From Candidatus Avimonas caecicola (GTDB lineage Bacteria; Bacillota; Clostridia; Oscillospirales; Acutalibacteraceae): a DNA stretch of 64,000 nt. Below the pieces are notes generated by a model that was not told the DNA's origin, ran no database searches, and saw only the letters and a list, made by a program, of their open reading frames with translations. How positions within the stretch are numbered: the first letter of the stretch is position 1; each line of letters opens with the position of its first letter. Shown piece after piece: positions 9,384-18,836 of the stretch. The stretch lies in the NCBI GenBank assembly GCA_904419875.1, contig CAJFTG010000009.1, positions 1-64,000 of the forward strand, written 5' to 3'. The translations under genes and the position numbers were made by a program.

Positions 9384-11663
9384 TTATCCGGCGACGACCC
9401 GGTAGCCGAACGGCTCCACGGTTACGCCGCCGTCCGTCATGGATTCGCCCGTGTAGTTGACATATACCTTCACGCCGTTTTCATAGGTAACCTGAATAAA
9501 TCCGTCGGACAGGGCGCGGTGGGAAACCATCGCCTGTCCCCGCACCGGCTGAAGCGCCTCCTCCACGGTGGCGTACGCTTCCCGGATAAAGCTCTCCCAA
9601 TCGTCGAAATTGGTGGAGAAATAATCCTCCTGCGTGGTTTTGTACAAGTCCTCGCTGGGGCATTCCGTCACCGTGAAGGAAGGGGAAATCCCATATTCGA
9701 CCATCCGCAGCAGCCGTTCGCTGGAATAGGTGCCGGTATTAAGCGGCGTCCCGAACAGCTCCATGCTCCCGCTGAGCACAATCTGCAGGAAGGGGACCGT
9801 ATCGGTTTCAAACAGGTACTGGCTGCTTGCCAGGGGGACGTTGTAAAATTCGGAGGCATATTTCCAAAGGTATTGGTTGGGCTGATACAGCGGGATGGAC
9901 TTCCCGGCCGCCAGCGTTTCCACCAGAGAAAGGAAATTGGCCAGGTTTTCCGCCCGTGTAACCTCTTTGCCGGTGGTAAAGTCGCCGTACAGCCGGTAGG
10001 AAAGCCCATCCACCGCAAAGACCGGCGAATCCGCATAGTAACCGCGGTTCATGGCCTTCTCCACACGGTTTTCCGCTTCGGTGTAACGATAAAAATACGT
10101 GTCCGGATACAGCAGAGTACCGTTCTGGCGCACTATACGAATCACCAGGTTGGACAGGGTATTCGCCGCCTCGCTGCGCTGATTGATCTGGTCCACATTG
10201 GCGCTCACGGGGTCGATATGCCAATAGAACCGGCCGCCCTGCGAGGCCACCTGCTCGGACAGCGCCGCAAAGTCCTGCCTGCCGCCGAGCTTGCCCAACA
10301 GAGGATTCCCCGCCTCGTCGTTTTTGGTATATCCCTGAAAGACCACCGAAAGGTTGGTGATCCCGTCCGCAGACAGCCGGCGGACCATTTCCTGCGCGTC
10401 CTCCGCCTTGGTAAACACCCGCACCGACATCCCGAGGAATTCGTCGCGCAGTCCCGCGCCGAGGATCTCCAGGCGCAGAGGCAGGGGGGAATCCGCGTCC
10501 ACCGAGCCGGGGAGCGCGCCGCTTTCCTCCAGCAGCCCGCGGTAGAAGACGGCCATGCCGTCATAGTTCGCCTCTTCGCCGTCCAGAATGTAGAGGGACA
10601 GAGAAGGCGACAGCTCATTCCGGTGCTCCTGCGGGACAATCGCGCCGGTCCCCTCCTTCCGGTTGACGCTCAGATTGTATTTCTGCCGGAATTCAAACCG
10701 GACCGCCGCCCAGTTGTAAGGATTGTTCGGCGCCGCCGGGTTCGCCACAATGCTCGCGTATTCCGCGCCGCTGTCAATGACGCCGAAAAAGGCGTTCTGG
10801 TACGCGCCGTGAACAACGCCGTACACCGGCATCAGAATCTGCGGGTCTTCTACGATATAATCGTTGGGCCGGTAGGCCTGCAGGTCGGACGGGTCCGCCA
10901 GCACGTCGATCGCCAGATCCTTGCCGTACACCTTCTTATCGAAGGCGGCCGAATAGTTGGTCGGTTTCTGAAAACGGATCAGGGCGCCCGACCCGTCCGG
11001 CACAAAGAGATAGCCGTCCTGCTCGTCGCCGTAGCCCGAGCCCAGAAAGGGCAGGAAGGTCAGGGATTTAAGGGTGAATCCCTCCCCTTCGGTAATCGAA
11101 TCCTCATCCACGGACAGCTGAAGGCGGTTGCCTTCCAGGGTGACCTTCACTTCAAAGGAAAGACCCAGCTCGCCGTATTCGGCGCGGCAGGTAAAGCCGT
11201 TGCCGAGCATGGTATAGGAGGTAGCGGCGTTCCCGGTCATGCCGTATCGTTTGGACACCCCGGACTCGTCAAAGCATTCGACCGCCGCAATCGCGTTCCC
11301 GTAGTTGTTCCAGCTGGTGTTCAGCCCCTCCGCGTCCTCCACGGGCAGGGCGCCCCAAACGTAACCGGTGTGCTTGTTTCTCAGCCGGACGGTGTTCCAT
11401 TCCCTGCTCAGCCAGAGTTCCGCGTCGGCGGACTCCGCCGCCAGTTCAAACCCTTCCAGGCCGAACCGGCTTGCCACCTCCTCGTCGGAAAAGGGATGGA
11501 CCTGCCGGTTGGAATTGGCCTCCATCGTATCGGCACGCAAAGGCACGGTCTGGGTGGGAGGCGGCGCCTCCTCCTCGGTATACGCCGCCTGGGAATAGCC
11601 CAGAATCAGGGAGGCGCTCAGCCCGATCATCACCGCGGCCGCCGCCGCTTTACGAAAACGCAC
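9384..11663 (-). CDS. DUF5696-domain exported protein
   Basis: A 759-residue protein with a signal peptide or N-terminal anchor (first about 28 residues), followed by a long extracytoplasmic region. I recognise features of DUF5696 proteins: an N-terminal beta-rich part with GYLFVPDGSGALIRF and a C-terminal barrel-like part with YWHIDP. DUF5696 proteins recur beside carbohydrate ABC transporters in Firmicutes and have no established biochemical role that I know of. The start is GTG at 11663, with GAGGAGG 9-10 bases upstream. It overlaps the end of the NHL/Yip1 gene by 14 bases, implying coupled translation. It could be a glycan-binding or glycosidase-like partner of the transporter; this is inference. 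Confidence 0.82.
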   Translation of the reverse strand: MRFRKAAAAAVMIGLSASLILGYSQAAYTEEEAPPPTQTVPLRADTMEANSNRQVHPFSDEEVASRFGLEGFELAAESADAELWLSREWNTVRLRNKHTGYVWGALPVEDAEGLNTSWNNYGNAIAAVECFDESGVSKRYGMTGNAATSYTMLGNGFTCRAEYGELGLSFEVKVTLEGNRLQLSVDEDSITEGEGFTLKSLTFLPFLGSGYGDEQDGYLFVPDGSGALIRFQKPTNYSAAFDKKVYGKDLAIDVLADPSDLQAYRPNDYIVEDPQILMPVYGVVHGAYQNAFFGVIDSGAEYASIVANPAAPNNPYNWAAVRFEFRQKYNLSVNRKEGTGAIVPQEHRNELSPSLSLYILDGEEANYDGMAVFYRGLLEESGALPGSVDADSPLPLRLEILGAGLRDEFLGMSVRVFTKAEDAQEMVRRLSADGITNLSVVFQGYTKNDEAGNPLLGKLGGRQDFAALSEQVASQGGRFYWHIDPVSANVDQINQRSEAANTLSNLVIRIVRQNGTLLYPDTYFYRYTEAENRVEKAMNRGYYADSPVFAVDGLSYRLYGDFTTGKEVTRAENLANFLSLVETLAAGKSIPLYQPNQYLWKYASEFYNVPLASSQYLFETDTVPFLQIVLSGSMELFGTPLNTGTYSSERLLRMVEYGISPSFTVTECPSEDLYKTTQEDYFSTNFDDWESFIREAYATVEEALQPVRGQAMVSHRALSDGFIQVTYENGVKVYVNYTGESMTDGGVTVEPFGYRVVAG

Positions 11664-13716
11664 GATACCGCACCTCCTCGAATACCTCGCTCAAAAAGTC
11701 CACCAGTTCGTTCCACAGAATATACAGGATAATCAGCGCCAGCACGGCGATAATGATAAACGCGATGGTCAGCAGGAGATTGCCGACCGTCTTCCACGGG
11801 GTGTAGCTGTGGGTTTCCTTCACCGCCAGATAAAGGAGGACCAGGGTGTACCCCAGGATCAGCAGGTTGCAGAAGCTGTAGATAAACGCCTCGCTGTTGG
11901 TCATGACATGGGACAGGATGGTTAAGATCGGCGTGAAGACGATATAGGGGGCGAACATATACCCGCAGGCCACATAGGCGTTCTTCAGGCTGCCCTCGCC
12001 GTCGTTGATGGAGCTGATCAGATAGCTGCCCAGCACAAAGAGGAGAACCGGCGCAATGATGGTCAGCGCCACAATCGCCGGATCCTGCCAGTAGTTCAAT
12101 CCTCCGCCGAAAATGAAGGAGGTGAAGCCCATGCTGAACAGGCAGACGATAAAGGCCAGCACATAGAGGATGCTTGCGCCCAGCACGCTCCCCCGCAGCC
12201 CGTGCTTGAGGTCATAATAGCAGTCAATGGGATGCCTCATCATGTAAAACGGGTCGACCAGCAGGTCGCGCACCAGCCGATGCCGGCCTTTGACCCGCCG
12301 CCATCCGGCCGTTACCGGCGCCAGGTAATCAACCCTGCGCCGCACCAGCCAGAGCACGAGGAACACCACCGCGATGCAGAAAATCCCAATCAGAATCGCC
12401 GCCATGTTCTCGCTCAGCCAGAGGCTGCGCAGCTTCCAGTAGCAGTCGGAATACCGGGACCCCTGGTAGATGGTTTTATAATGCTCCGCCGCCGTCTCAT
12501 ACTCCCCCAGCTGGAACATCGCGTTGGCATAGCCGAAATGGGCCATCTCGGCGGTGGGGTTCATGCGGAGGATTTCGGTCCAGCCCTCCAGGCTTTTCTC
12601 ATATTCCCCCGCGTTGTAATCCAGGTTGGCCTGATGGATCAGGTTGGCGTAGCTGGTCGGATAAAAAGTCTGAATCAGGCCCCGTTCCTTGTCCAGGATG
12701 TAAAGATTGTACGCGTCGTCCACCTCGATGGCGCTGACCACGGCGGTCAGGCCGTTCCGGTCGCTGGAAGCCGCCCGCCCGCCGAAGAGCAGGAGCAGGT
12801 TCCCCTCGTTGTCGAACTCCTCGATCGAGCCGGTGCTGGTGACGGCGAAAATCTCGCCCCATGGGGAGACCGCCACGTCCACATAATTGTCTTCTCCCCA
12901 GATTTCCCCTGTGCCGGAAAACACATTGACGCCGGCCAGATTCAGCTTTTTGATCGCCTGATCGGCGTCCTGCTGGGTGACCGAATACACCAGATTGCTG
13001 GAATCCACATCCAGAGAAACGATGTTCGGCGGCGTATGGAAAAAGAGCTTATCCTTCTGCTCGTCGGTATAGAAGGTGTCCTGAAACCACTCGGTGAAGG
13101 AAAGGGCGCCGGTTTTGTTGGCGCCGAAAAAGCCGTTGAAGGTTCCGTCGGCGTTGAATTGCAGGATCCCTTCGTAGGTGCCTTCGCTCAGGGCGAAGAT
13201 ATTGCCGAAGCTGTCCACATCCACCCTCTTGGGCTTATAGGGGCTGGAGCCGTAGATGACCTCCTCCGGCCGGCCGATGCGCTGCTGGAGATTGCCGGAC
13301 GGCGAGAGGATCACCAGCTCCGACGCGCCGTAATCGGCAACGAACATCCGGCCGTCCTCGGTGACCGCGATCCCCGTCGGGGTGTCAAGCAGCTCCTCCC
13401 CAAAGTAGTCCAGCTCGCCGGTTTCCAGTTCATACCGTACAATCCGGGCGTTCCCGCTGTCCGCGATATATAGCGCCCCGTCCCGGTAGTACAGATCCTC
13501 CGGCGCGCTGAGCCCGATATCGGACAGATACGTCCCGCCGGGCAGGTAACCGTCCTGGGTGCGGATGTAGCCGTTCCAGTCGATCGCCAGGGTATAGGTG
13601 TAAGCCGTGCTCTCAATGGCGGAGGCGGGCAGCGATACAGCCAGCGCCGCCGCAGCCGCCATACATAAGCCGAGCCCTTTTTTCATCCATCGTTTCCATC
13701 GGGAACGCTGCTTCAT
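11650..13716 (-). CDS. NHL-repeat/TPR/Yip1-domain membrane protein
   Basis: A composite protein of 688 residues. After a cleavable signal (PASA-IES) comes a six-bladed NHL-like propeller (about 40-350) with repeats such as PEDLYYRDGALYIADSGNAR. A TPR-like pair (YNAGEYEKSLEGWTEILRMNP) at about 365-420 and a membrane helix follow. A C-terminal Yip1-type domain (about 500-688) has several hydrophobic helices and ends in a cytoplasmic tail. It sits between a permease pair and DUF5696. This association is seen with CUT1 transporters in Firmicutes, but no function is established to my knowledge. The layout suggests an extracellular sensor or scaffold attached to the transporter. Confidence 0.82.
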   Translation of the reverse strand: MKQRSRWKRWMKKGLGLCMAAAAALAVSLPASAIESTAYTYTLAIDWNGYIRTQDGYLPGGTYLSDIGLSAPEDLYYRDGALYIADSGNARIVRYELETGELDYFGEELLDTPTGIAVTEDGRMFVADYGASELVILSPSGNLQQRIGRPEEVIYGSSPYKPKRVDVDSFGNIFALSEGTYEGILQFNADGTFNGFFGANKTGALSFTEWFQDTFYTDEQKDKLFFHTPPNIVSLDVDSSNLVYSVTQQDADQAIKKLNLAGVNVFSGTGEIWGEDNYVDVAVSPWGEIFAVTSTGSIEEFDNEGNLLLLFGGRAASSDRNGLTAVVSAIEVDDAYNLYILDKERGLIQTFYPTSYANLIHQANLDYNAGEYEKSLEGWTEILRMNPTAEMAHFGYANAMFQLGEYETAAEHYKTIYQGSRYSDCYWKLRSLWLSENMAAILIGIFCIAVVFLVLWLVRRRVDYLAPVTAGWRRVKGRHRLVRDLLVDPFYMMRHPIDCYYDLKHGLRGSVLGASILYVLAFIVCLFSMGFTSFIFGGGLNYWQDPAIVALTIIAPVLLFVLGSYLISSINDGEGSLKNAYVACGYMFAPYIVFTPILTILSHVMTNSEAFIYSFCNLLILGYTLVLLYLAVKETHSYTPWKTVGNLLLTIAFIIIAVLALIILYILWNELVDFLSEVFEEVRYRAFS

Positions 13717-13744
13717 AGGATTGGCCCTTCCTTTCTGCGGACGC

Positions 13745-13792
13745 GGAAACGGCGCTGCCGGAGACGGCCGTCCCGGGACGGCAGCCGTTTCC
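13745..13792 (-). other. Intercistronic hairpin between permease and NHL/Yip1 genes
   Basis: An extended stem pairs GGAAACGG plus CTGCCG with CGGCAG plus CCGTTTCC, interrupted by a small bulge. It starts 5 bases past the permease stop. No T-run follows, so it is more likely an mRNA stability or partial-attenuation element than a full terminator. Confidence 0.45.
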
Positions 13793-13797
13793 CCCGC

Positions 13798-14715
13798 TTA
13801 TTTCATGCCGGAGTGGGACATCGTATTCATAACCCGGCTCTGAAGAATGATGAACAGAACCAGATTGGGCACAAACATGATCAGCGTGCCCGCTGCCTGG
13901 ATACCGAGGCCGGCGATCGTATTGCCGGTGAGCTGCCCGACCATCGCGTTGGCATTGCCGCTTGTCGCGGTCAGGGTGGTCATATAAAACGCAAAGTTCT
14001 TAAGGGCCTCGTTGTTGATATAGTAGTTCGAAGCCTCCAGGCTGTTCCAGCTGGACTGGAAGGCGAGAATCGCCACGGTCGCCAGCGCCGGGGTGATATT
14101 GGGAACCACGATTTTACGCAGGATGTAAAAGTCCCCCGCGCCGTCGATCTGCGCCGCCTCCACGACCTCGTTGGGGAAGCTGTCGATAAACTGCTTGACA
14201 AGGAACAGCCCGACCGGCAGCGCCACCAGCGGGACAATGTGAGCGAAGATGCTGTCGATCATCCCCAGGCCGTACACGATCATGTAGCGGGGGATGGCTA
14301 CGGCAACCGGAACGAACATCAGCGCCGCCTCATTGACGCCGAAGAGGAAGTTCTTCAGCCGGTACTGCTTTTTGGACATGCAGTAGGCCGCCATCACGGT
14401 GATGAGCAGAGTCAGCAGCATGACCGCGAGGGTGGTGAAAATGCTGTTGAACAGATACCGGCTCATCGGAATCGCCTTGTTGGCCGAGGTGGCCGACAGA
14501 TTGCGGAAATTGTCCAGCGTCGGACGGGTCGTGATGAATTTCGGCGGATAGACCAGCAGCTCATCCAGCGGCTTGAAGGCGTTTGAAAAAATGAAGACAA
14601 TCGGCAGCGCCGTCAGCAGCACGATGGGGATGAGATACACGTAAAATTTGATCTGCGTACGGTCGAACCGGCGGGGATTAATCCCCATAATCCGGATTTT
14701 GTTCTTCTTTTTCAC
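13798..14715 (-). CDS. Sugar ABC transporter permease (MalG type)
   Basis: A CUT1 permease of 305 residues with six helices and the EAA loop VVEAAQIDGAGDFYILRKIVVP. The GTG at 14715 follows a GGGGGTGAGAGG site; an upstream GTG in another frame hits a stop at once. It is separated by 12 bases from the MalF-type partner and belongs to the first permease pair, downstream of the giant binding protein. It completes a transmembrane channel that needs an ATPase from elsewhere in the genome. Confidence 0.92.
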   Translation of the reverse strand: MKKKNKIRIMGINPRRFDRTQIKFYVYLIPIVLLTALPIVFIFSNAFKPLDELLVYPPKFITTRPTLDNFRNLSATSANKAIPMSRYLFNSIFTTLAVMLLTLLITVMAAYCMSKKQYRLKNFLFGVNEAALMFVPVAVAIPRYMIVYGLGMIDSIFAHIVPLVALPVGLFLVKQFIDSFPNEVVEAAQIDGAGDFYILRKIVVPNITPALATVAILAFQSSWNSLEASNYYINNEALKNFAFYMTTLTATSGNANAMVGQLTGNTIAGLGIQAAGTLIMFVPNLVLFIILQSRVMNTMSHSGMK

Positions 14716-14727
14716 CCTCTCACCCCC

Positions 14728-15693
14728 TTATTCTTTGTCTGCAAACAGTTTCTTGGCAATCTGGGAGATAACCCACACCAGAATCAGCAGGATCACCGAA
14801 ACCGCCGCACCGTACCCCATTTCGTACCGGACGAAGGCGTGTTCCTCCGCATGGGTAACCAGCAGCTGCCCGGCATAGCCCGGAGTCGGGTTGGCCCCGG
14901 TCAGCAGCACGCCGATGGACCCGTTCTGGAAGGTGTTCACAATCGCCATAATGGCGCCGAAGAGCATCTGCGGCCGCACCGCAGGAATGGTGACGTAAAT
15001 GATCTCCTGAAAGCGGTTGGTCACGCCGTCTATGTAGGCCGCTTCGTACAGGTCCTTATCCACATTGAGGATACCGGCCAGCATGGCCAGGAAGCCGATG
15101 CCCATGCTGCTCCAGAGGGAAACCACGATCATGATGGGCAGCAGGTAAGCGCCGTCGCTCAGCCAGAGGATCGGCTTCTGGATAAAGTCGTATTTCAGCA
15201 GAAAAGCGTTCAGGTACCCCACCTTGTCGCCGGCAAATACCACCTGCCACACGGTGGACAGCATCACGCCGCTGGTCATGGAGGGAGAATACAGGATCAC
15301 CGCCATGACGGTCCGGGGAATCCGGGTGATCTGCGCCAGGGACCAGGCCATGAAGAAAGAGAGGATATAACCGCCCGCTCCCACGATCACGGCGAACTGG
15401 ATGGTGTTGGGGAGGGCGAACTCCATAAAGGTGGAGTCATCGGTTAAAATGGTGACATAGTTGTCCAGCCCGACAAAATTCGGCGCTTCAATGGAGTTGA
15501 AATCGGTAAAGGACAGGCCGATCGCCACCAGGATCGGAATGATGATAAAGGTGATAAACAGCAGCACAAACGGGAGCTGCAGCCAAAATACCGAATGGCG
15601 GTTCGCGCTCTGCACGGTCCGCCGGGGCAGGCTGGACACCATCCTCCACACCTTCCGGCTATCGCTCCGGCTTGCATTCCGGCCCTCACTCAC
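14728..15693 (-). CDS. Sugar ABC transporter permease (MalF type)
   Basis: This membrane protein of about 321 residues has a first hydrophobic helix around WLQLPFVLLFITFIIIPILV and the EAA loop LYEAAYIDGVTNRFQEIIYVTIP. I place the start at the GTG at 15693 because AAAGGAGG lies 9 bases upstream and the codon overlaps the stop of the binding-protein gene (GTGAGTGA). This is a translational-coupling arrangement. The open frame to 15726 would run further into that gene. It pairs with the permease at 13798-14715. Confidence 0.9.
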   Translation of the reverse strand: MSEGRNASRSDSRKVWRMVSSLPRRTVQSANRHSVFWLQLPFVLLFITFIIIPILVAIGLSFTDFNSIEAPNFVGLDNYVTILTDDSTFMEFALPNTIQFAVIVGAGGYILSFFMAWSLAQITRIPRTVMAVILYSPSMTSGVMLSTVWQVVFAGDKVGYLNAFLLKYDFIQKPILWLSDGAYLLPIMIVVSLWSSMGIGFLAMLAGILNVDKDLYEAAYIDGVTNRFQEIIYVTIPAVRPQMLFGAIMAIVNTFQNGSIGVLLTGANPTPGYAGQLLVTHAEEHAFVRYEMGYGAAVSVILLILVWVISQIAKKLFADKE

Positions 15694-18637
15694 TGGAGAC
15701 CGCCTCCTTTCCCTCCTGCTGGGCAATCAGATCATCGATCAGATGGACGTTGTATTCCTTGACCTTGCTGCCGTCCTCATCGTAGTACCCGAATTCGGTC
15801 AGCTTCCGCATCATCTCCCGGTCGGCGGCCAGCGTCGCCTCGTCAATCCGCGGCTGGAAGCTTTCGCCCTCCGTGACGATATCGATCCAAGCATTGCTGA
15901 CTTCCCGCTCCAGGATGTAGCTGGCCGGGTGGCGGAGCGCCTCCTTCTGCCAGCTCCACTGCTCCAGAATGACTTCCTTGTGCTTGCGCGGATAGGACAT
16001 CTGGGCAAAGGCCACGTGATTCGCCGTATTCCACACGTAATCCGGACCGTACTTCATCTGCAGGCTGGTGGCATATTCGATCTGGGTTTCGCTGGACAGC
16101 CACCATTTGAGGAATTCGTAGCTTTCCTCCGGCATCCTGGTGTTGGAAAAGATCATAGCGGAGCTGGCGGCCGCCGAATAGTACCGTGCGACGGTCCCGT
16201 CCTCCTGCACCGTGCCGGGCACCAGGGCGATATCCCAGCGTCCGGACAGCTCCGGCGCGGACATCTGCAGCTGCAGATAGGTGGAGAAGTTGGACACGCC
16301 GATGGGCACGGAACCGGACCGGAAAGCGTTGAAGAAGTTCGGCACATTCTGAATCAGGCCGTATACCCGATACAGGTCGGTCATTTCCCGCAGGCCTTTG
16401 AGGGTATTGGGGTCGCGGAAATTGGAGGTGAAGCCGTCCGCCGAATAATAATCCCCGCCGTTCTGGAAAATGAAGGCGCCGGTCGCCTCAAAGCTCTTAT
16501 ACCCGACGTTGTTGGCCAGAGGGAGGTTGAAATTCATCGCATTGCGGTGCAGCGCCGGCATCATTTCCTTCACGTCGTCCCAGGTGTCGGGCACCTCCAG
16601 TCCCAGCGATTCCAGGATATCGGTGCGGTAAAACAGCACGTAGAAGTCCTGGGTCTCGCTCGCCCCGTAAATGCCGTCCTCATACGCCATGGGGGCGAGC
16701 GCCTGCAGGTTGTATTCCGCGCCGTACCAATCCAGGAAATCGTCGTATTCCAGCAGGTTCTTCGCCATGCCGCGCATGGCGAATTCGGCCGGCCGGTAAT
16801 AGGAAAGCCCGAGCGCGATGTCCGGGTTGCTCCCGGTGGAGTTGGCCAGGGTGATTTTCTTTTCATCCGGCATGATCGAGTACACCACGTCGATGCCGGT
16901 CTGTTCGGTAAAGCTCTGCGCGGTCAGCTCCCGCAGCGCCTCCACATACTGGGAGGGCTTGTTGATCCACACGGTCAGCGCGCCGTCCGAGTTCTTCACG
17001 TCGACCGCTTCGTTCATCACCGGGGAGAAGGAATAGAAAAACTGCTGGATGCCGGTGACCAGGCCGTCCAGGAAATTGGCGCTGGCGGACGGCAGCCGGG
17101 TATCCGCCCCGTGAAGATAAAAGCAGTCGATGCTCAGGTTCTGGTCATATATTTTTGTCAGGGACAGGGCGACCAGCTGCGCCGCCGAACTGGAATCGTC
17201 GCTGAGCAGGGCCATCCGGTTCGGGATTTCCCTCGGCTCGGAAGCCAGACGCTCCAGGTTCTGGACCGCCAGGGACAGGTCGCTGGCAAACGCCGGGGCC
17301 TCGCCGGTGGCCTCTTCCAGCGTCTGATAGACCGCGCTCAGCCGATCCTGCCAATCCTGAAGGTCCGTCAGGATGTCGGGCATATACTGTAGGATATCCC
17401 ACGTCCGGTTGGAATCCACCGCCGCCGTATCATCGGAATTGCTGCCCTTGATCCGTTTCATCTGGATGCCGGCGTCGTTGATCTCGTTCACCACAGCCAG
17501 CAGTTCCTGATACAGCGCGTCCATCGGGCCGGCCGTCACCTTAAGGGCGATGGTATGCAGCCCGGCGGTGAGATAAATCCCCAGCGGTTCTTCCCCGCCC
17601 AGAGTGGCGTTGCCGTAAATATCAATGCCGGTATGGACAAAGGCCATGTCCCGGGCCTCGGCAAAGGGGACCTCCCCGTCCACCTCGATGGTCCGGTAGG
17701 CCGCGCCGCCGCTTTTGAGCGGCTGGCTGTATTTGAAGCTCAGATAATAGACCCCGTCCTGCGGCACCTCGACCTCATAGAGCACCTTCTGCCCCATAGT
17801 CTTGTTGGACTTATCGTCCGTCGCATTAATCATCTTGACGTAGGGATCGTTCGGCGTCAGGCTGGTATTCTGGACGTTCCGCCCCCGGATATAGGAATCG
17901 GATTTCGCCCGGTAGTCCTCCCCTTCAATCCGGAGGATGCCCTCAAACTCCGCCGCATCCGCATACTGCGCGCGGTACTCAGCGTAGGCGAGATCCTCCG
18001 AGGGACGGATCAGCCGGATGGAACGCAGCAGAATATCCTGGTTCTGCGCCGTCATAACCAGAGTGTTCTCCCCCGCCTCCAGAGAAAACCGGATCGGCGT
18101 GCGGGTGAAATGCTCGTAATCCTCCAAATAGCACAGGGACGGCGCGTCAAGGTACTGCTGGTCCGGAACGACCTCGTTGCCGTACCGGTCCGTGCGCACC
18201 TCGGAAACATCGTCCTCCCACAGGAACGGAAGGGAACAGGTGACCTCCGTCCCGCCCAGGGAGACCGTAACCGGGTTTTCAAACATATTTATACTGACCG
18301 GTTCATACTCGGCGAGCACCCAATACTCGCCGGGTCCGGGAACATTCAAAGTAATTTCACAGGCGGCATCCACCGACATCAGCACGCCGCCGGCCTGCCT
18401 TTCCACACCCTCGCCGGAAACCGGGGCGTCCGGTTCGGAAAGGTCCACTTCCAGCGCCACATCTTCCGGACGATACGACACCCATTTTTCCGAAACGGCG
18501 GCGTCGTCCAGCCGATAAACGCGCGGTGTCATCTCCGAGCCGGCTGTTGAGGAATTGCCGGAGCAGCCGATCAGAGAAAGAAACATCGACGCGGCCAGCA
18601 GCCCCGCTCCCACCCGGAAGCCTCTTAGTTTTTTCAC
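15686..18637 (-). CDS. Giant solute-binding lipoprotein with N-terminal carbohydrate-recognition region
   Basis: A lipoprotein of 983 residues (lipobox LIGC), about twice the usual size of a CUT1 binding protein. The first about 400 residues look like two beta-sandwich carbohydrate-binding modules (a PGPGEYWVLAEYEP segment, later EDYRAKSDSYIRG and DGVYYLSFKYSQP). Residues from about 540 on match the bacterial extracellular solute-binding fold, with EQTGIDVVYSIMPD, NPDIALG and ESYEFLKWWLSSE. The GTG at 18637 is preferred; the frame is open upstream to 18775, but only this start places the signal peptide correctly and has GGGAGGGG upstream. It is coupled to the permease pair. It probably binds a large oligosaccharide by more than one surface. 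Confidence 0.88.
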   Translation of the reverse strand: MKKLRGFRVGAGLLAASMFLSLIGCSGNSSTAGSEMTPRVYRLDDAAVSEKWVSYRPEDVALEVDLSEPDAPVSGEGVERQAGGVLMSVDAACEITLNVPGPGEYWVLAEYEPVSINMFENPVTVSLGGTEVTCSLPFLWEDDVSEVRTDRYGNEVVPDQQYLDAPSLCYLEDYEHFTRTPIRFSLEAGENTLVMTAQNQDILLRSIRLIRPSEDLAYAEYRAQYADAAEFEGILRIEGEDYRAKSDSYIRGRNVQNTSLTPNDPYVKMINATDDKSNKTMGQKVLYEVEVPQDGVYYLSFKYSQPLKSGGAAYRTIEVDGEVPFAEARDMAFVHTGIDIYGNATLGGEEPLGIYLTAGLHTIALKVTAGPMDALYQELLAVVNEINDAGIQMKRIKGSNSDDTAAVDSNRTWDILQYMPDILTDLQDWQDRLSAVYQTLEEATGEAPAFASDLSLAVQNLERLASEPREIPNRMALLSDDSSSAAQLVALSLTKIYDQNLSIDCFYLHGADTRLPSASANFLDGLVTGIQQFFYSFSPVMNEAVDVKNSDGALTVWINKPSQYVEALRELTAQSFTEQTGIDVVYSIMPDEKKITLANSTGSNPDIALGLSYYRPAEFAMRGMAKNLLEYDDFLDWYGAEYNLQALAPMAYEDGIYGASETQDFYVLFYRTDILESLGLEVPDTWDDVKEMMPALHRNAMNFNLPLANNVGYKSFEATGAFIFQNGGDYYSADGFTSNFRDPNTLKGLREMTDLYRVYGLIQNVPNFFNAFRSGSVPIGVSNFSTYLQLQMSAPELSGRWDIALVPGTVQEDGTVARYYSAAASSAMIFSNTRMPEESYEFLKWWLSSETQIEYATSLQMKYGPDYVWNTANHVAFAQMSYPRKHKEVILEQWSWQKEALRHPASYILEREVSNAWIDIVTEGESFQPRIDEATLAADREMMRKLTEFGYYDEDGSKVKEYNVHLIDDLIAQQEGKEAVSSE

Positions 18638-18660
18638 CGACAACCCCTCCCTGCCCCGCC

Positions 18661-18693
18661 CCGTCCCTCCCCGGGCAAAGCGGGGAGGGACGG
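18661..18693 (-). other. Perfect intercistronic hairpin ahead of the giant binding-protein gene
   Basis: Two 13-bp perfectly complementary arms (18661-18673 and 18681-18693) flank a 7-base loop, 24 bases upstream of the GTG at 18637. There is no T-run on either side. The CCTCCCC arm could also pair with the GGGAGGGG Shine-Dalgarno, so the element may tune translation or protect the 3' end of the preceding binding-protein mRNA. Confidence 0.6.
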
Positions 18694-18736
18694 AGGGGCA
18701 AATCATGAAAGAAAGAACGGGCCCAAACACAAATCC

Positions 18737-18748
18737 AAAACGTTTAAG
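18737..18748. promoter_or_regulatory. LacI-type palindrome in the gap between binding-protein genes
   Basis: AAAACGTTTAAG contains the core AAACGTTT, the form recognised by many LacI-family repressors. A near-identical TAAACGTTTAAG occurs at 26821, and GTTTAAG recurs in the lacI leader. No clear promoter is seen next to it. Confidence 0.35.
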
Positions 18749-18836
18749 CCTAGATATCTGCCGAATGCCGGACACAACGGACCGGGTATCGGGCGTACCC
18801 TATCCAGTCCCTGCCGGGTCTCCGTCATGAAAATCC

